The position numbers and the translations under genes were made by a program. Shown piece after piece: positions 31,289-41,309 of a stretch of DNA of 64,000 nt (positions within the stretch are counted from its first letter, which is position 1; each line of letters begins with the position of its first letter). The stretch is taken from positions 770,001 through 834,000 of the forward strand of contig NC_062246.1 in assembly GCF_905475465.1 (NCBI RefSeq), in the 5' to 3' direction. The notes under the pieces were generated by a model. The model was not told the DNA's origin. It made no database searches and saw nothing but the letters and a program-made list of their open reading frames with translations. Source of the stretch: Pieris napi (Eukaryota; Arthropoda; Insecta; Lepidoptera; Pieridae).

Positions 31289-31537
31289 TACCTAACACTA
31301 ACACGTTATGTATACGAGTACATAGGTACACTATCACCCAGGCTCATATATGCTTCACTAAGACATATATACACTAAGTCATAAATTCACTAACACATAC
31401 ATACATTAACACTTACATACACTAAACCATACATGCACCATCACATACACCCACTTAAATGTGAGTATATTTGTAATATTTGTAATAGTTTCTCGATCAA
31501 ATTGATGTACCTACTTAAATTCCATTCGGTCCGGATG

Positions 31538-31594
31538 CGGAGGGACTGGCAATCTGTAATACAGGTATCCTAGTACAGTCGCCAGTCTCTCACA
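31538..31594 (+). other. Conserved 3'-UTR stem-loop of LINE A2
   Basis: GGAGGGACTGGC pairs with GCCAGTCTCTC around a loop with TAATACAGGTATCCTAGT. The stem bases differ from A1 (GGTG/CACC there, GGC/GCC here) while pairing is kept. Confidence 0.65.
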
Positions 31595-31701
31595 CAGATT
31601 TTGCCTGTTAATGCTGAAATTTGTATTTTGTGTCTGTATTTTTTTTGTGTGAGAGAAAACAAATAAATATTTTATTATTTTATTATTATTATTATTATTT
31701 G

Positions 31702-32263
31702 CTCAAAATTAGATTCAGTCACCTGCAGGAAGTGGGAAGAGCATAAAAATACCTTGCCCAACTTACCGTCATTAGCAGACATGATTCTATTTCTTCGAAA
31801 CCGTGCTGACATTCTTGAGACGATGTCTGCCAATAGCACTGAACGATCTAAACCTGAACCTAAAGTAGTAAGGAGTAGTGATAATAAGAGCGCATTCCTA
31901 CCACGAATCTCGAAAAGTTTCGTGTCGTCATCAAGCTCTAAACGCAAAAACATTCATAATTGTCCAATGTGTAAGCATCAGCATAGTATAGTACATTGCA
32001 ACGTCTTTAAAGATTTACCTCTTAAAGTTCGGTTAGACGAAGTCGTAAAATTAAACCTTTGCTCGAACTGTCTCAGGAGGGGTCACGTTGTGGAAGACTG
32101 TCGCCTTCAAAGTACTTGTAGGGAGTGCGGAAAACGACATAACACGCTCTTGCACTCAGTTAGTGAACCAGCCGTCAAACCGGCAGCCGTTGAATCCACA
32201 TTAACTTCAACAAATTCTGTGTCACTGTCCGCACAGTCTTCTAATCAGCAGGTTCTTCTATGA
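31702..32263 (+). pseudogene. gag: BEL-1 Gag, C-terminal zinc-knuckle part
   Basis: Coding resumes right after the LINE A2 tail with KLDSVTCRKWEEHK. Cys/His clusters typical of BEL Gag follow: CPMCKHQHSIVHC, CSNCLRRGHVVEDC and CRECGKRHNTLLH, which bind genomic RNA. The frame meets TGA at 32261-32263, just before the protease. BEL elements normally read through here as one Gag-Pol, so this is best read as a nonsense mutation rather than a natural gag stop. Confidence 0.8.
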
Positions 32264-33598
32264 ACTGCATTGGTCAGGGTCACTGATCCACAGAGTAAAA
32301 ATACTCACCTTGCTCGAGCTCTGCTTGATGCAGGAAGTCAGTCATGCTTCATATCTGAAACCCTGAAACATAAAATGGGTATAATCAGTAATAATACAGA
32401 TTCTTTATGTATATCTGGCATTAATAACGTAAAAGTTCCTATAACTGACAGCTGCGAGCTAGCCATAAGCTCACTTCACCAGCACTTTAATGTCAGTCTT
32501 AAAATGTATGTAGTACCTCAAATAACTGGCTACTTACCAAATGCTCCCGTCAATGTTCACGAACTTAACTTACCAGTTAATATTCAGTTGGCAGATCCTA
32601 AATTCTATGTTCCTTCTGACGTTGACATACTGTTGGGGGCTGGAGTCTTCTTCGACGCGATCTCTCCAAAGCAGATCAAATTAGGACAACATAAGCCCAT
32701 TCTTCAAGAGTCAAAATTCGGTTGGCTAGTGGCAGGTCCTCTTCATAGTTACTCTCATAAACAAAGTAATGTCATTCATTGCAATCTCACCAAGGAAATT
32801 AGCGACAACTTAACGAAGTTCTGGAATCTTGAGGAGCTTCCACTTTCAGAACTCACTATGTCACCTGAGGATGAATTTTGCGAACATCATTTTCAGGAAA
32901 CAACGAAACGTCTAGTTAACGGGCGGTTTTGTGTAAAAATGCCTTTTCGGGAATCACCAGAGCAAGCGCTTGGTAATTCATACATGATGGCCGAAAAGCG
33001 CTTCTTAAATCTTGAGAAAAAACTTGATAAAAACTCTGATCATAAAGACAAATACACTCAATTCATAAAGGAATATGAAAGGCTTGGTCATTTATCTAAA
33101 GTAGACAGACCATCATTTGGGTACTTCCTACCACATCATTGTGTAATTAGAGAAACCAGCGAAACAACAAAACTTCGTGTAGTTTTTGATGGATCCGATA
33201 AAACTTCTTCAAAGAAATCACTTAATGACATTCAATATACAGGCCCTGTAGTACAGGATGAACTGTTTAATATCTTGATTAGATTTCGTCAACATAGGTT
33301 CGTCCTTACAGGTGACATAATGAATTTCTATCGACAATTTTCTATAGATCCCTCTCAAAGGCATTTACAGCTGATCATCTGGCGAGACAACAAGGTTCAG
33401 CCCCTTGAAATTGCGGAATTACAAACTGTAACCTATGGCACAAATTCTGCCCCATTCCTAAGTACTAGATGTCTCAAACAGCTTGCTTTAGAATGCAATG
33501 ATCCTATTGTCTCAGAAGTTATTCAAAAGGATTTTTATATTGATGACATGTTGACCGGGTCATCTTCCGAGCATGAATTGCATCATATCTATAGAAAG
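32264..33598 (+). pseudogene. pol: BEL-1 Pol, protease and reverse transcriptase part
   Basis: The frame begins after the TGA and lacks an ATG until later. An aspartic protease is marked by RALLDAGSQSCFIS, followed by the BEL spacer (FGWLVAGPL) and a reverse transcriptase. The RT has TTKLRVVFDGSDKTS, FVLTGDIMNFYRQF, LQLIIWR, TYGTNSAPFLSTRCL and the catalytic DFYIDDML. The frame ends at the LINE A3 insertion at 33599, and the same protein continues at 38520. The four bases AAAG at 33595-33598 recur after the LINE as its target duplication. Confidence 0.88.
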
Positions 33599-33924
33599 CC
33601 TCTCCCCCCTGGACCGCGGAAGCGTTTAGACGTGTGCATTCTATTTGTTTTATAACTTAAAAATCAAATTAAAAATAAATTCCGTGCGAATAAATTAAGG
33701 TGTGTACCAGGAGCGCATGAGTTGCGTTGCAGTAAGTGCATCTGTGCGAACGGGACAACACTTGTGAGACAGCTTAAGTTGTACGCTCCGTCTGCGCGCA
33801 TTCATCGATACGCAAGCTTTGTAAGTTGCCGTAATTCATAAGCGATAGCGGGTAGCGGAAATTTATAGGGGGCTGGTCCAAGTTTATTTTTTCGTGTACT
33901 CTGGTGTCATCTTTTGTCAGAAAT

Positions 33925-34827
33925 ATGCCTCTTAAGCGCACACCTCCCAGCACCCCCACTCCCGAAGACTTAAAGGAAGCTAGGTTGAACGCGCCGAAAG
34001 CTTCTTTTTCGGGCTCCGCGCCAGATTTATCTAATGAGGAGCGAAGCAATGTAACTATGAGGCGCAAGCAGGATGAGTCCTATATTAAAAAATTCATAAC
34101 CGAAATTAAGGATATGCTTGCTAAAGCAAACTCTCAAAATGAAAGTAAATTCACCTCCTTGCAATCCTCCATGAGAGAAATCTTGACACAAAATACAGAA
34201 ATAAAAGACTCCATTGCTTTTGTCTCTAAGCAGTACGAAGATATGAAAGCTAAATACGAGAAGTTGGAAAAACAGAGGAATGAAGATCGTCTGTATATTG
34301 ATCAGCTTGAAAAGAAAATCGAGTCGCTGGAACGAACGTCTGCCTCAACTAAACTTGAACTAAGAAATATTCCTAAGATTACCGGTGAAAATAAGGATAG
34401 TTTATGTAAAATTGCTTCAAAAGCTGCAGATGTTATTGATTTTCCCATACAGAAACAGGATATTAAGGATATTTATCGTACAAAAAGTAAAACTGGACAT
34501 GGAGCAATTATTGTGGAATTGGGCAGCGTTATATTGAAAGATGGTATTATTGAAAAGGCACGCAAATTTAACAAAATGAATTCTGCTAACAAATTGAACA
34601 CGGCACACTTAAGTTTGGAAGGACCAGCAAAGCCATTTTTTATTTCAGAATGTCTATCACCCTGCGGAAAACGATTAAATTATCTGGCTCGTGCATTTGC
34701 TCAGGAAAATGGATATAAATTCTGCTGGACCTCATTTGGAAGAACCTACCTGAGACAAGATGAAGGTAAACGGCATATTAAAATTGATAGTGAGGGTGAT
34801 TTAAATAAACTTCGTCTAAAACAATGA
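33925..34827 (+). CDS. LINE A3 ORF1, coiled-coil RNA-binding protein
   Basis: ATG 33925 opens a 300-codon frame (an upstream extension starts at GTG and is ignored). A Pro/Thr-rich basic leader (MPLKRTPPSTPTPEDLKEA) is followed by a coiled coil (about residues 50-140) and the FP-like/L1-like C-terminal domain (KLELRNIPKI, IKDIYRTKSKTGHGAIIVEL, FISECLSPCGKRLNYLARAF). The stop is at 34825-34827. It is expected to bind LINE RNA as a multimer. Confidence 0.82.
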   Translation: MPLKRTPPSTPTPEDLKEARLNAPKASFSGSAPDLSNEERSNVTMRRKQDESYIKKFITEIKDMLAKANSQNESKFTSLQSSMREILTQNTEIKDSIAFVSKQYEDMKAKYEKLEKQRNEDRLYIDQLEKKIESLERTSASTKLELRNIPKITGENKDSLCKIASKAADVIDFPIQKQDIKDIYRTKSKTGHGAIIVELGSVILKDGIIEKARKFNKMNSANKLNTAHLSLEGPAKPFFISECLSPCGKRLNYLARAFAQENGYKFCWTSFGRTYLRQDEGKRHIKIDSEGDLNKLRLKQ

Positions 34828-35117
34828 CTTTTTGAGGTCCCCAGGAAACTCCGCCGGCCTACGATAACTTTCCTGTTTGTGAAAATCCGGCACTTAATTA
34901 TTGTTTTTATAGATATTATTTTATTTTTTTATATATTATATTATTGTTTTACTTTATATACATACTTATACTCTGTTCATTGTATTGTATTTTACATAAC
35001 TAAAAAATTATACATTCTTAGTCTAGTGATCATGTTGAAATCGAGATCTTATCTTTGTAAAAATGTCAGCATTTCTCAGACACGAGTAGCTGCGACAAAA
35101 AGCTTAATATCTTACAA

Positions 35118-38027
35118 ATGGCTAGATTTATTGATAATATAAATAATGATATTGATAATATAACAGTGGCAACTGCCTACAGTTGTGATATAAATAATTG
35201 TAATGATTTAGTAAAAAAATCAGGAAACTCCCTAAAAATTATAACACAAAATATCCGTAGCGTTTACAAAAATATTGATGCATTCTTGGCCCATATAGCT
35301 CGTCTGTACTTTGATCCAGATATAATAATTTTAACTGAATGCTGGTTAATCGATAATAAACCCATACCCAGTCTCAAGGATTATAATTCTTATTTCACAA
35401 AAAAATGCTTAAATCAAAATGACGGTATTATAATTTATGCTAAACAAAATATAAATTGCGAAATTGAAGAACCTAATCCTAAAGATGCTAACTTTCTGCT
35501 AGCTAAAATAGTACCAGATATTGTACTTTTAGCTATTTATAGATCACCATCCTTTTACTACACTGAGCGCTTTTTGAATGCTTTGAATGATATTGTTAAA
35601 TCTATAAAATCTAAGAATATATTTTTAATAGGTGATATAAATATCGATATAAAACCTGGAAACGGTGACAGAAACAGTAACTCTTACTTAAATTTAACCA
35701 GCGAATTGGGTTTTCTGCCAGGCCACACATATCCAACACGATTAAGCAATTGTCTCGATCATGTAATGGTTAAAACTGTTTTACAAACTAGTGTTATAGT
35801 TATAAATTCCACCGTAACTGATCACGACTCTATTCTAATAAATCTATCCCTTAACAGTAAACGGACTAATACTCAGTGCCCTTCCATTGTTGAAAGAGTA
35901 AATTTTAGTGAAGCTATAAAATATGTTGAATTGGCTGATTTTACTTTTATGACTAACAAGCAAGACGCCGAGTCTGCTGCGACTCGATTTGTTGAAATTC
36001 TGTCATCTGCTATTAAAGCTAACACTGAAAAAGTCCGTGTACCCAGGCGCAAAAAATCTCTTAAGCCCTGGATGACTCCGGGCCTACTTCGCTGTATCCG
36101 TCACCGGGATAAACTGCATCTTAATTTAAAAAGGGACCCCCAAAATGAAATTCTTAAAATAACCTATAAAAGGTACAGGAATTTTTGTTGCTCATTACTT
36201 AGAAAATTGAAGCGCGAACACGATAAATTCTTATTAAAAAGTGCAAAATCAAATAAAGAAACCTGGGCTGCAATAAAATATGTCACCGATAGTTCAAGTA
36301 AAAAATCTTCTGCCGATGAGTTAATTAGGAATTGTAACGCATTGGATGCGGTTGAGGACATAAATAGTTATTTTTCTAATGTTGGTAGAGAGCTAGCTGA
36401 AAAACTTACAGGGTGTAAGTATAACTACATATGTACAAGATCTAATTGCTTGACTAACTCCTTCGTACTAATGCCACCAGATGAGGGTGAGGTGGAATCT
36501 CTCATCTTAAGCTTAAAAAATGATTGTGCCACTGGTTGGGACTCTATACCAGCTCGATTTCTAAAAATGGTAAGACATGTCATTGTATCGCCGCTTACTA
36601 TCTTGTTTCAGACATGTTTTAGGGAAGGCTGCTTTCCAAAAGTCTTTAAAAGGTCTCTCATTACTCCTGTTCACAAGGGTGGGGCACGGGATTGTGTTGC
36701 AAACTACAGACCGATTTCTGTGCTTACAGCACTATCAAAAATCCTAGAAAAGATGCTTAACGTGAGGTTAATACAGTTTTTAAATCGGTACAATATTCTG
36801 TCCAGCTCACAATTTGGTTTCAGAATGGGTATGTCAACAGAAGACGCTGTGGGTAGCTTGATTGAGTTTGTCACAGAAAAACTTGACAGGAAACAAAAGT
36901 GCCTTGGTGTCTTCCTCGATCTTGCCAAGGCATTTGATACCGTCTCAATACCTATACTTGTGGACAAATTGGAGCGAATTGGAATAAGAGACTCAGCCCT
37001 GCTTATTTTTAAAGATTTCCTTAGTGGTCGGGTGCAAAGGGTTAAGATTAATAATTATATTAGTTCCGACGCAAATGTAACTTTTGGAGTTCCGCAAGGC
37101 AGTATTCTTGGTCCAAGTCTTTTTCTTATTTACATAAACGACCTATGTAATATGTCCCTAACTAGTTGCAGGTTGTTTACCTATGCCGATGATACGGCTA
37201 TAGTTTTTTATGGGGACACCTGGACCGAGATACAAAATATTGCCGAAAGCGGACTGCAGAAGGTGGCTAGATGGCTCAGGGAAAATTTACTTACTTTAAA
37301 TATTTCTAAAACTTCGTATATTCAGTTCCAAACTATTAATTCCCATATGACTGATATTAATCTTAAAATACACATATGTGTCTCTGAGCGCAATTGTACT
37401 TGCATTAATATAACAAAATCCAATACCATTAAATACCTCGGTATCGAATTAGATAATAAATTGAGTTGGCTTCCTCACATTGAGATTATAACGGCACGCA
37501 CGCGAAAACTAATCTGGACATTCAAAAAATTACGTTATGCCGCGGAATTTGAACTACTCCGCACTGTTTACTTTGCCTTAGTAAAATCGGTTATTGGATA
37601 CTGCGTGAGCGTGTGGGGTGGAGCGTGCAAGTCACATCTAATTCAGCTTGAAAGAGCCCACAGATCTTTACTAAAAGTAATGACTTTCAAACCCTACAGA
37701 TTTTCAACCACACTTTTATATAAACAGTGTGAGCTCCTCAGTGTTAGACAGTTATTCGTCTTAAATATAATAGCCAAACAACATGTCCATACCCCTTATA
37801 ACCCAGAGGTTTGCAGTAACAAACGCTGTATACCAAATGTACTCCCCACAGCAAAATTCCGTACTACCTTCGCAAGGCGACAACGAGCATATCTCTCAGT
37901 CTTTCTATATAATAAAATAAACAAAAAATTAAATTTCTACCCTCTTTCACTACATGACTGCAAATCAATTGTTAAGACTTGGCTTTTGTCCTTAAATTAT
38001 GAGGAAACAGAAGATCTATTTAACTAA
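35118..38027 (+). CDS. LINE A3 ORF2: endonuclease-reverse transcriptase, intact
   Basis: ATG 35118 opens 969 codons without interruption. The endonuclease has IITQNIRSVYKN, LTECWLIDN, GDINIDIK, CLDHVMV and TVTDHDSI. The reverse transcriptase has NYRPISVLTALSKILEKM, QFGFRMGMSTEDA, FLDLAKAFDTV, GVPQGSILGPSLF and the catalytic YADDTAIVF near residue 689, with thumb KYLGIELDNKLSWLPH. A C-terminal region with conserved Cys residues follows. The start context (ACAAATGGCT) shows what the lost start of LINE A1 looked like. This gene nicks target DNA and copies the element RNA in place. Confidence 0.92.
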   Translation: MARFIDNINNDIDNITVATAYSCDINNCNDLVKKSGNSLKIITQNIRSVYKNIDAFLAHIARLYFDPDIIILTECWLIDNKPIPSLKDYNSYFTKKCLNQNDGIIIYAKQNINCEIEEPNPKDANFLLAKIVPDIVLLAIYRSPSFYYTERFLNALNDIVKSIKSKNIFLIGDINIDIKPGNGDRNSNSYLNLTSELGFLPGHTYPTRLSNCLDHVMVKTVLQTSVIVINSTVTDHDSILINLSLNSKRTNTQCPSIVERVNFSEAIKYVELADFTFMTNKQDAESAATRFVEILSSAIKANTEKVRVPRRKKSLKPWMTPGLLRCIRHRDKLHLNLKRDPQNEILKITYKRYRNFCCSLLRKLKREHDKFLLKSAKSNKETWAAIKYVTDSSSKKSSADELIRNCNALDAVEDINSYFSNVGRELAEKLTGCKYNYICTRSNCLTNSFVLMPPDEGEVESLILSLKNDCATGWDSIPARFLKMVRHVIVSPLTILFQTCFREGCFPKVFKRSLITPVHKGGARDCVANYRPISVLTALSKILEKMLNVRLIQFLNRYNILSSSQFGFRMGMSTEDAVGSLIEFVTEKLDRKQKCLGVFLDLAKAFDTVSIPILVDKLERIGIRDSALLIFKDFLSGRVQRVKINNYISSDANVTFGVPQGSILGPSLFLIYINDLCNMSLTSCRLFTYADDTAIVFYGDTWTEIQNIAESGLQKVARWLRENLLTLNISKTSYIQFQTINSHMTDINLKIHICVSERNCTCINITKSNTIKYLGIELDNKLSWLPHIEIITARTRKLIWTFKKLRYAAEFELLRTVYFALVKSVIGYCVSVWGGACKSHLIQLERAHRSLLKVMTFKPYRFSTTLLYKQCELLSVRQLFVLNIIAKQHVHTPYNPEVCSNKRCIPNVLPTAKFRTTFARRQRAYLSVFLYNKINKKLNFYPLSLHDCKSIVKTWLLSLNYEETEDLFN

Positions 38028-38377
38028 CATGCTACAATAATATTTTAGTTATTTTGATTCATTAATTATGTGTATAATTTATATATTTATACTAGTGTTA
38101 CATATACCCATATGTAAAATGTATAATTATGTATATTTATGTATTATGTATATTTATGTATTTTAGTATTTTATGTGTATGTACCTATTTTATTACCTAT
38201 TATATTCATTGTAATTTATACTGAAACATTTTTTTCAATATATGTTATTTTTGTTTAAGTATATTATGTGTAAGAAGATAATTAGATGTAATATCTGGAA
38301 TTTACAAATGTCTATAAAAAGTATTGTCTTGTAAAATCTTGAATAAGCTCTCTTGACACTTGTTACGAATTATATTG

Positions 38378-38438
38378 GGAGAAGCCACTGACTCCTGAGA
38401 TACAGGCACTAAAGCCTAGTTTAGGTGTCAGAGTCTTC
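38378..38438 (+). other. Conserved 3'-UTR stem-loop of LINE A3
   Basis: GAAGCCACTGAC pairs with GTGTCAGAGTCTTC, allowing a bulge, around a loop with GAGATACAGGC and GCCTAGTTTAGG. The loop word GATACAGGC is shared with A1 and A2 more closely than the stem. Confidence 0.6.
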
Positions 38439-38473
38439 ATAGGATTTCTGTAATTACAAATATGTCAATAAAG

Positions 38474-38517
<44 letters not shown>

Positions 38518-38519
38518 AG

Positions 38520-39305
38520 GTCATAGAAGTTCTTAACTCGGCATGTTTGCCTATCCATAAATTCCGAACTAACTGTCCTCAGATATTTCAACACAACACT
38601 GAAACTCAAGGCCTTGATATTTGTAAAGAGTCTAGTGTATTGGGTGTCCTGTGGGCCCCGGACACTGACACATTACGCTTCACCCTAAATGTTGATTGTA
38701 CTCAACAAAAGGTCACCAAAAGAGTAATTTTATCAAATACGTGTAAAATCTTTGACCCGCTGGGGTTAATCAGTCCCTGCACTATTGCTTTAAAAATTTT
38801 GCTACAAAGGTTGTGGCTCCTCAAGCTTGATTGGGACGATCCAGTCCCCACTGAAATAAATAATGTGTGGCAACAGATGATAGGTAGCCTTAACTCTTTA
38901 CTTACAGTTAATGTTCCCAGATTCGCGCTATGCGCTTCACCCATTTCCACAGAGCTTCACTGCTTTGTAGACGCATCCCAGAATGCCTACGCTGCCTGTC
39001 TCTACCTACGTTCAGTGGACCCCAAAGGCATAATATCCACTGCATTACTCTGTGCAAAGACACGTGTTTCCCCGATAAAGCCATTAACAATACCGCGTCT
39101 TGAGCTATGCGCGGCCTTACTCGGAGCTCGCCTCACAGCTAAGGTGACAAGTGCTCTTCGGTGCGATATTGATTGTACCTATTATTGGTCTGATTCCACC
39201 ATAACATTAGCGTGGATAAATTCACAACCTCAGCTTTTGAAGGCATTCGTGTGCAATCGAGTAAACGAAATTCGTGAGCTCTCAGCTCAATCTCTATCAT
39301 CGTGA
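38520..39305 (+). pseudogene. pol: BEL-1 Pol, RT tail and RNase H part
   Basis: Pol resumes at the LINE A3 right border with VIEVLNSACLPIHKFRTNC. The RT connection region (FDPLGLISPCTIALKILLQR) leads to a BEL-type RNase H with its acidic residues in CFVDASQNAYAACLYLR, TIPRLELCAALLGARL and YYWSDSTITLAWI. TGA at 39303-39305 stops the frame where the family usually has a Trp before RYVPTAINPADMASRG, and that motif continues in the same frame downstream. It is therefore a single nonsense change. RNase H removes RNA from the RNA-DNA hybrid during reverse transcription. Confidence 0.88.
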
Positions 39306-41026
39306 AGATACGTACCCACAGCTATCAACCCCGCCGACATGGCGTCGCGAGGTCTAGAACCTAGTAATTTATCAAAGTCTGATTTGTGGTGGCGCGGACC
39401 CTCCTTCCTTCTAAGTCAGGAAACGGAGTGGCCACAAGCTCCTAAATCTAAAATAAATTTATCTGAATTGAAAAACAATATTCAAGTTCATAATGCATTA
39501 AACACATCTACCTTTGTTGACTTTACTAGGTATTCAAACCCCAATCGGTTAATAAGAATATATGCCTACGTATTAAGATTTATAAGTAATTGTAAAAATA
39601 AAAATAAAAATGTTAGTCCCTTGTGCAGTAAGGAACTCAACGATTCACTCGAGCTACTGGTTAAAAATTCTCAGTATGAATCATACTCATTAATAATAAA
39701 TACCTTGAATAAAGGAAATAAACTCAAACCTAAATGTTCAATTTTGCAGTTAGCTCCGTTCATTGACCAGAGTGGAATATTGCGAGTAGGTGGTCGTCTT
39801 GATAATGCGACACTTTCTTTTGAACAAAAACATCCGGCTCTGCTAGATAGTAAACATCACTTTACGAAAATACTCATGAGACACGAACATGCTCGTCTCT
39901 TTCACGCCGGCCCTCAGCTGCTCCTTAGTTCATTTAGAAAACAATACTGGCCTATAGGCGGTAGAAATTTAGAACGCAGTACAGTTCGAAAATGTATTGT
40001 TTGTACAAGATACAAGGCCAAGCCTATGGAGCCATTCATGGGAAACCTTCCTTCAAATAGGGTTTCACAATTTTATCCCTTTCAAACTTGTGGTGTTGAT
40101 TTCGCGGGACCGTTCATGATTTCCAATAAAATCGGACGTGGTAATAAAATCTCAAAATGTTACCTATGTTTATTCATTTGTTTTTCTGTTAAAGCAGTCC
40201 ATTTGGAAACGGTCAGCGATCTCAGCACTCAAGCGTTTATTTCAAGCCTAAAGCGATTTATCGCTAGAAGAGGCAAGCCTGATAACATTTGCTGTGATAA
40301 CGGTAAAAACTTCGTGGGGGCCAACAATGAATTAGGTAGGGTAATGCGGTCAAGTCTTCGTGATCTTAAAGATTATTCCGCAAATGAGGGCATTAAATTC
40401 ACCTTCAACCCACCTTATTCACCTTCACTCGGAGGTCTATGGGAGGCCGGCATAAAAAGCGCAAAGCATCACTTAAAGCGCATAGCGGGGAATACAGCAT
40501 TAACTTTCGAGGAGTTGAGCACGCTTTTTACGCAAATCGAAGCGATCCTCAACTCCCGACCCCTTACTCCTTTAACATCTGACCCAAACGACCTTTCTCC
40601 TCTCACCCCAGGGCACTTCATCATCGGACGGCCGCTGACGTCACTGCCATCACCTCCAGCATCCGACTTGAAGACACGCATCCGCTGTCGATACCGAATG
40701 ATCGAGGGACTGCGCCAACACTTCTGGGCACGGTGGAGAAACGAATACCTACTAGAACTCCAACAGCGGTACAAAGGACGCCATCATGAGCGAAATCTTC
40801 AAGAAGGAGACCTCGTCGTCTTCAAGGAAGATGGTCTCCCTCCTCTCAAACGAAACCTCCTCTCGGACGAGCCGTGCGTCTTTACATGGGCTCTGACAAC
40901 GTCTGCAGGGTGGCCGACTTCATGACGTTCCGAGGAATTGAACGACGTGCCGTAAACAAGGTCTGCCTACTACCACTTGAGAATGACATCATCACAGAAG
41001 AGGAGAACAAGGATCTTGAAAGTTGA
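39306..41026 (+). pseudogene. pol: BEL-1 Pol, integrase part
   Basis: After RYVPTAINPADMASRG come the HHCC zinc domain (HEHARLFHAGPQLLL, CIVCTRYKA) and the integrase core. Its catalytic residues are in CGVDFAGPF, CDNGKNFVGANN and GLWEAGIKSAKHHLKR. Then there is the C-terminal DUF5641-type region (LTPGHFIIGRPLTSLP, LQQRYKGRHHERNLQEGDLV). A frameshift near 40865-40890 diverts the last part; the proper end (NKVCLLPLENDIITEEE) lies in another frame, with a stop at 41024-41026, just before the LTR. The integrase would insert the element cDNA, but this copy cannot make it. Confidence 0.88.
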
Positions 41027-41046
41027 TCTTTCAAGGCCGCCGAAGA

Positions 41047-41309
41047 TGTTCACGCGCACAGCTACGCGTGAACATCCCTAGCATGAGGGCGATTGTCTGT
41101 GGACAGCGTCCCATCCCTGAGAAGCCCTGCGGGGAGCGGGCGGGCGCGAGGGGAGGGACCGAGCGGCAGCGTACGCGCCGGACGCGTCACTAGCCACCAC
41201 CGCACGCTACTGAGCACACGCGCTCTTACCTCGATAATATCCAACTTAGTTTAAATGTTTTAAAGAACCTAACATGTAAAATAGTTTTTGTTTAAATAAA
41301 TCACAAACA
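41047..41309 (+). repeat. BEL-1 3' LTR, 263 bp
   Basis: The LTR begins TGTTCACGCG and ends TCACAAACA. Its first 28 bases form a perfect 10-bp hairpin (TGTTCACGCG/CGCGTGAACA, 41047-41074). A GC-rich middle (41130-41190) is followed by an AT-rich end with AAATAAA. Its last 105 bp recur inside pogo2. A purine-biased stretch precedes it. Confidence 0.85.

Larger units (their letters stand above)
26600..31701 (+). mobile_element. LINE A2, near full-length, inserted in BEL-1 gag
   Basis: The 5' end CCTCTCCCCTCCGGACCGCG matches the 5' end of LINE A3. ORF1 (26956-27945), a 517-bp inter-ORF spacer, ORF2 (28463-31288) and a 3' UTR with hairpin and (ATT)n tail follow. Both ORFs are open, so this copy could be recent. 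No target duplication longer than three bases is evident. Confidence 0.88.
33599..38515 (+). mobile_element. LINE A3, full-length, inserted in BEL-1 pol
   Basis: The element begins CCTCTCCCCCCTGGACCGCG and ends in (ATT)n, flanked on both sides by AAAG (33595-33598, 38516-38519). Two intact ORFs with true ATGs and a 3' hairpin make this the best-preserved LINE in the window and a candidate for recent activity. It shares its 5' end with LINE A2. Confidence 0.92.
25531..41309 (+). mobile_element. BEL/Pao LTR retrotransposon (BEL-1), split by LINE A2 and LINE A3; 5' LTR missing
   Basis: The parts in order are: leader (25531-25775), gag, LINE A2, gag zinc knuckles, protease, reverse transcriptase, LINE A3, RNase H, integrase and 3' LTR (41047-41309). 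Without the two LINEs it is about 5.8 kb, normal for BEL/Pao. Pre-insertion frames are in register across both LINEs. The 5' LTR is not found upstream of the leader, where LINE D ends. The 3' LTR is bordered by GGACC of the NP-like gene, so BEL-1 entered that gene. Confidence 0.9.

Noticed and set aside
25776..41026. Envelope gene (errantivirus-like BEL)
   Set aside because: The integrase C-terminal end is followed within 21 bp by the LTR, so there is no room for env.
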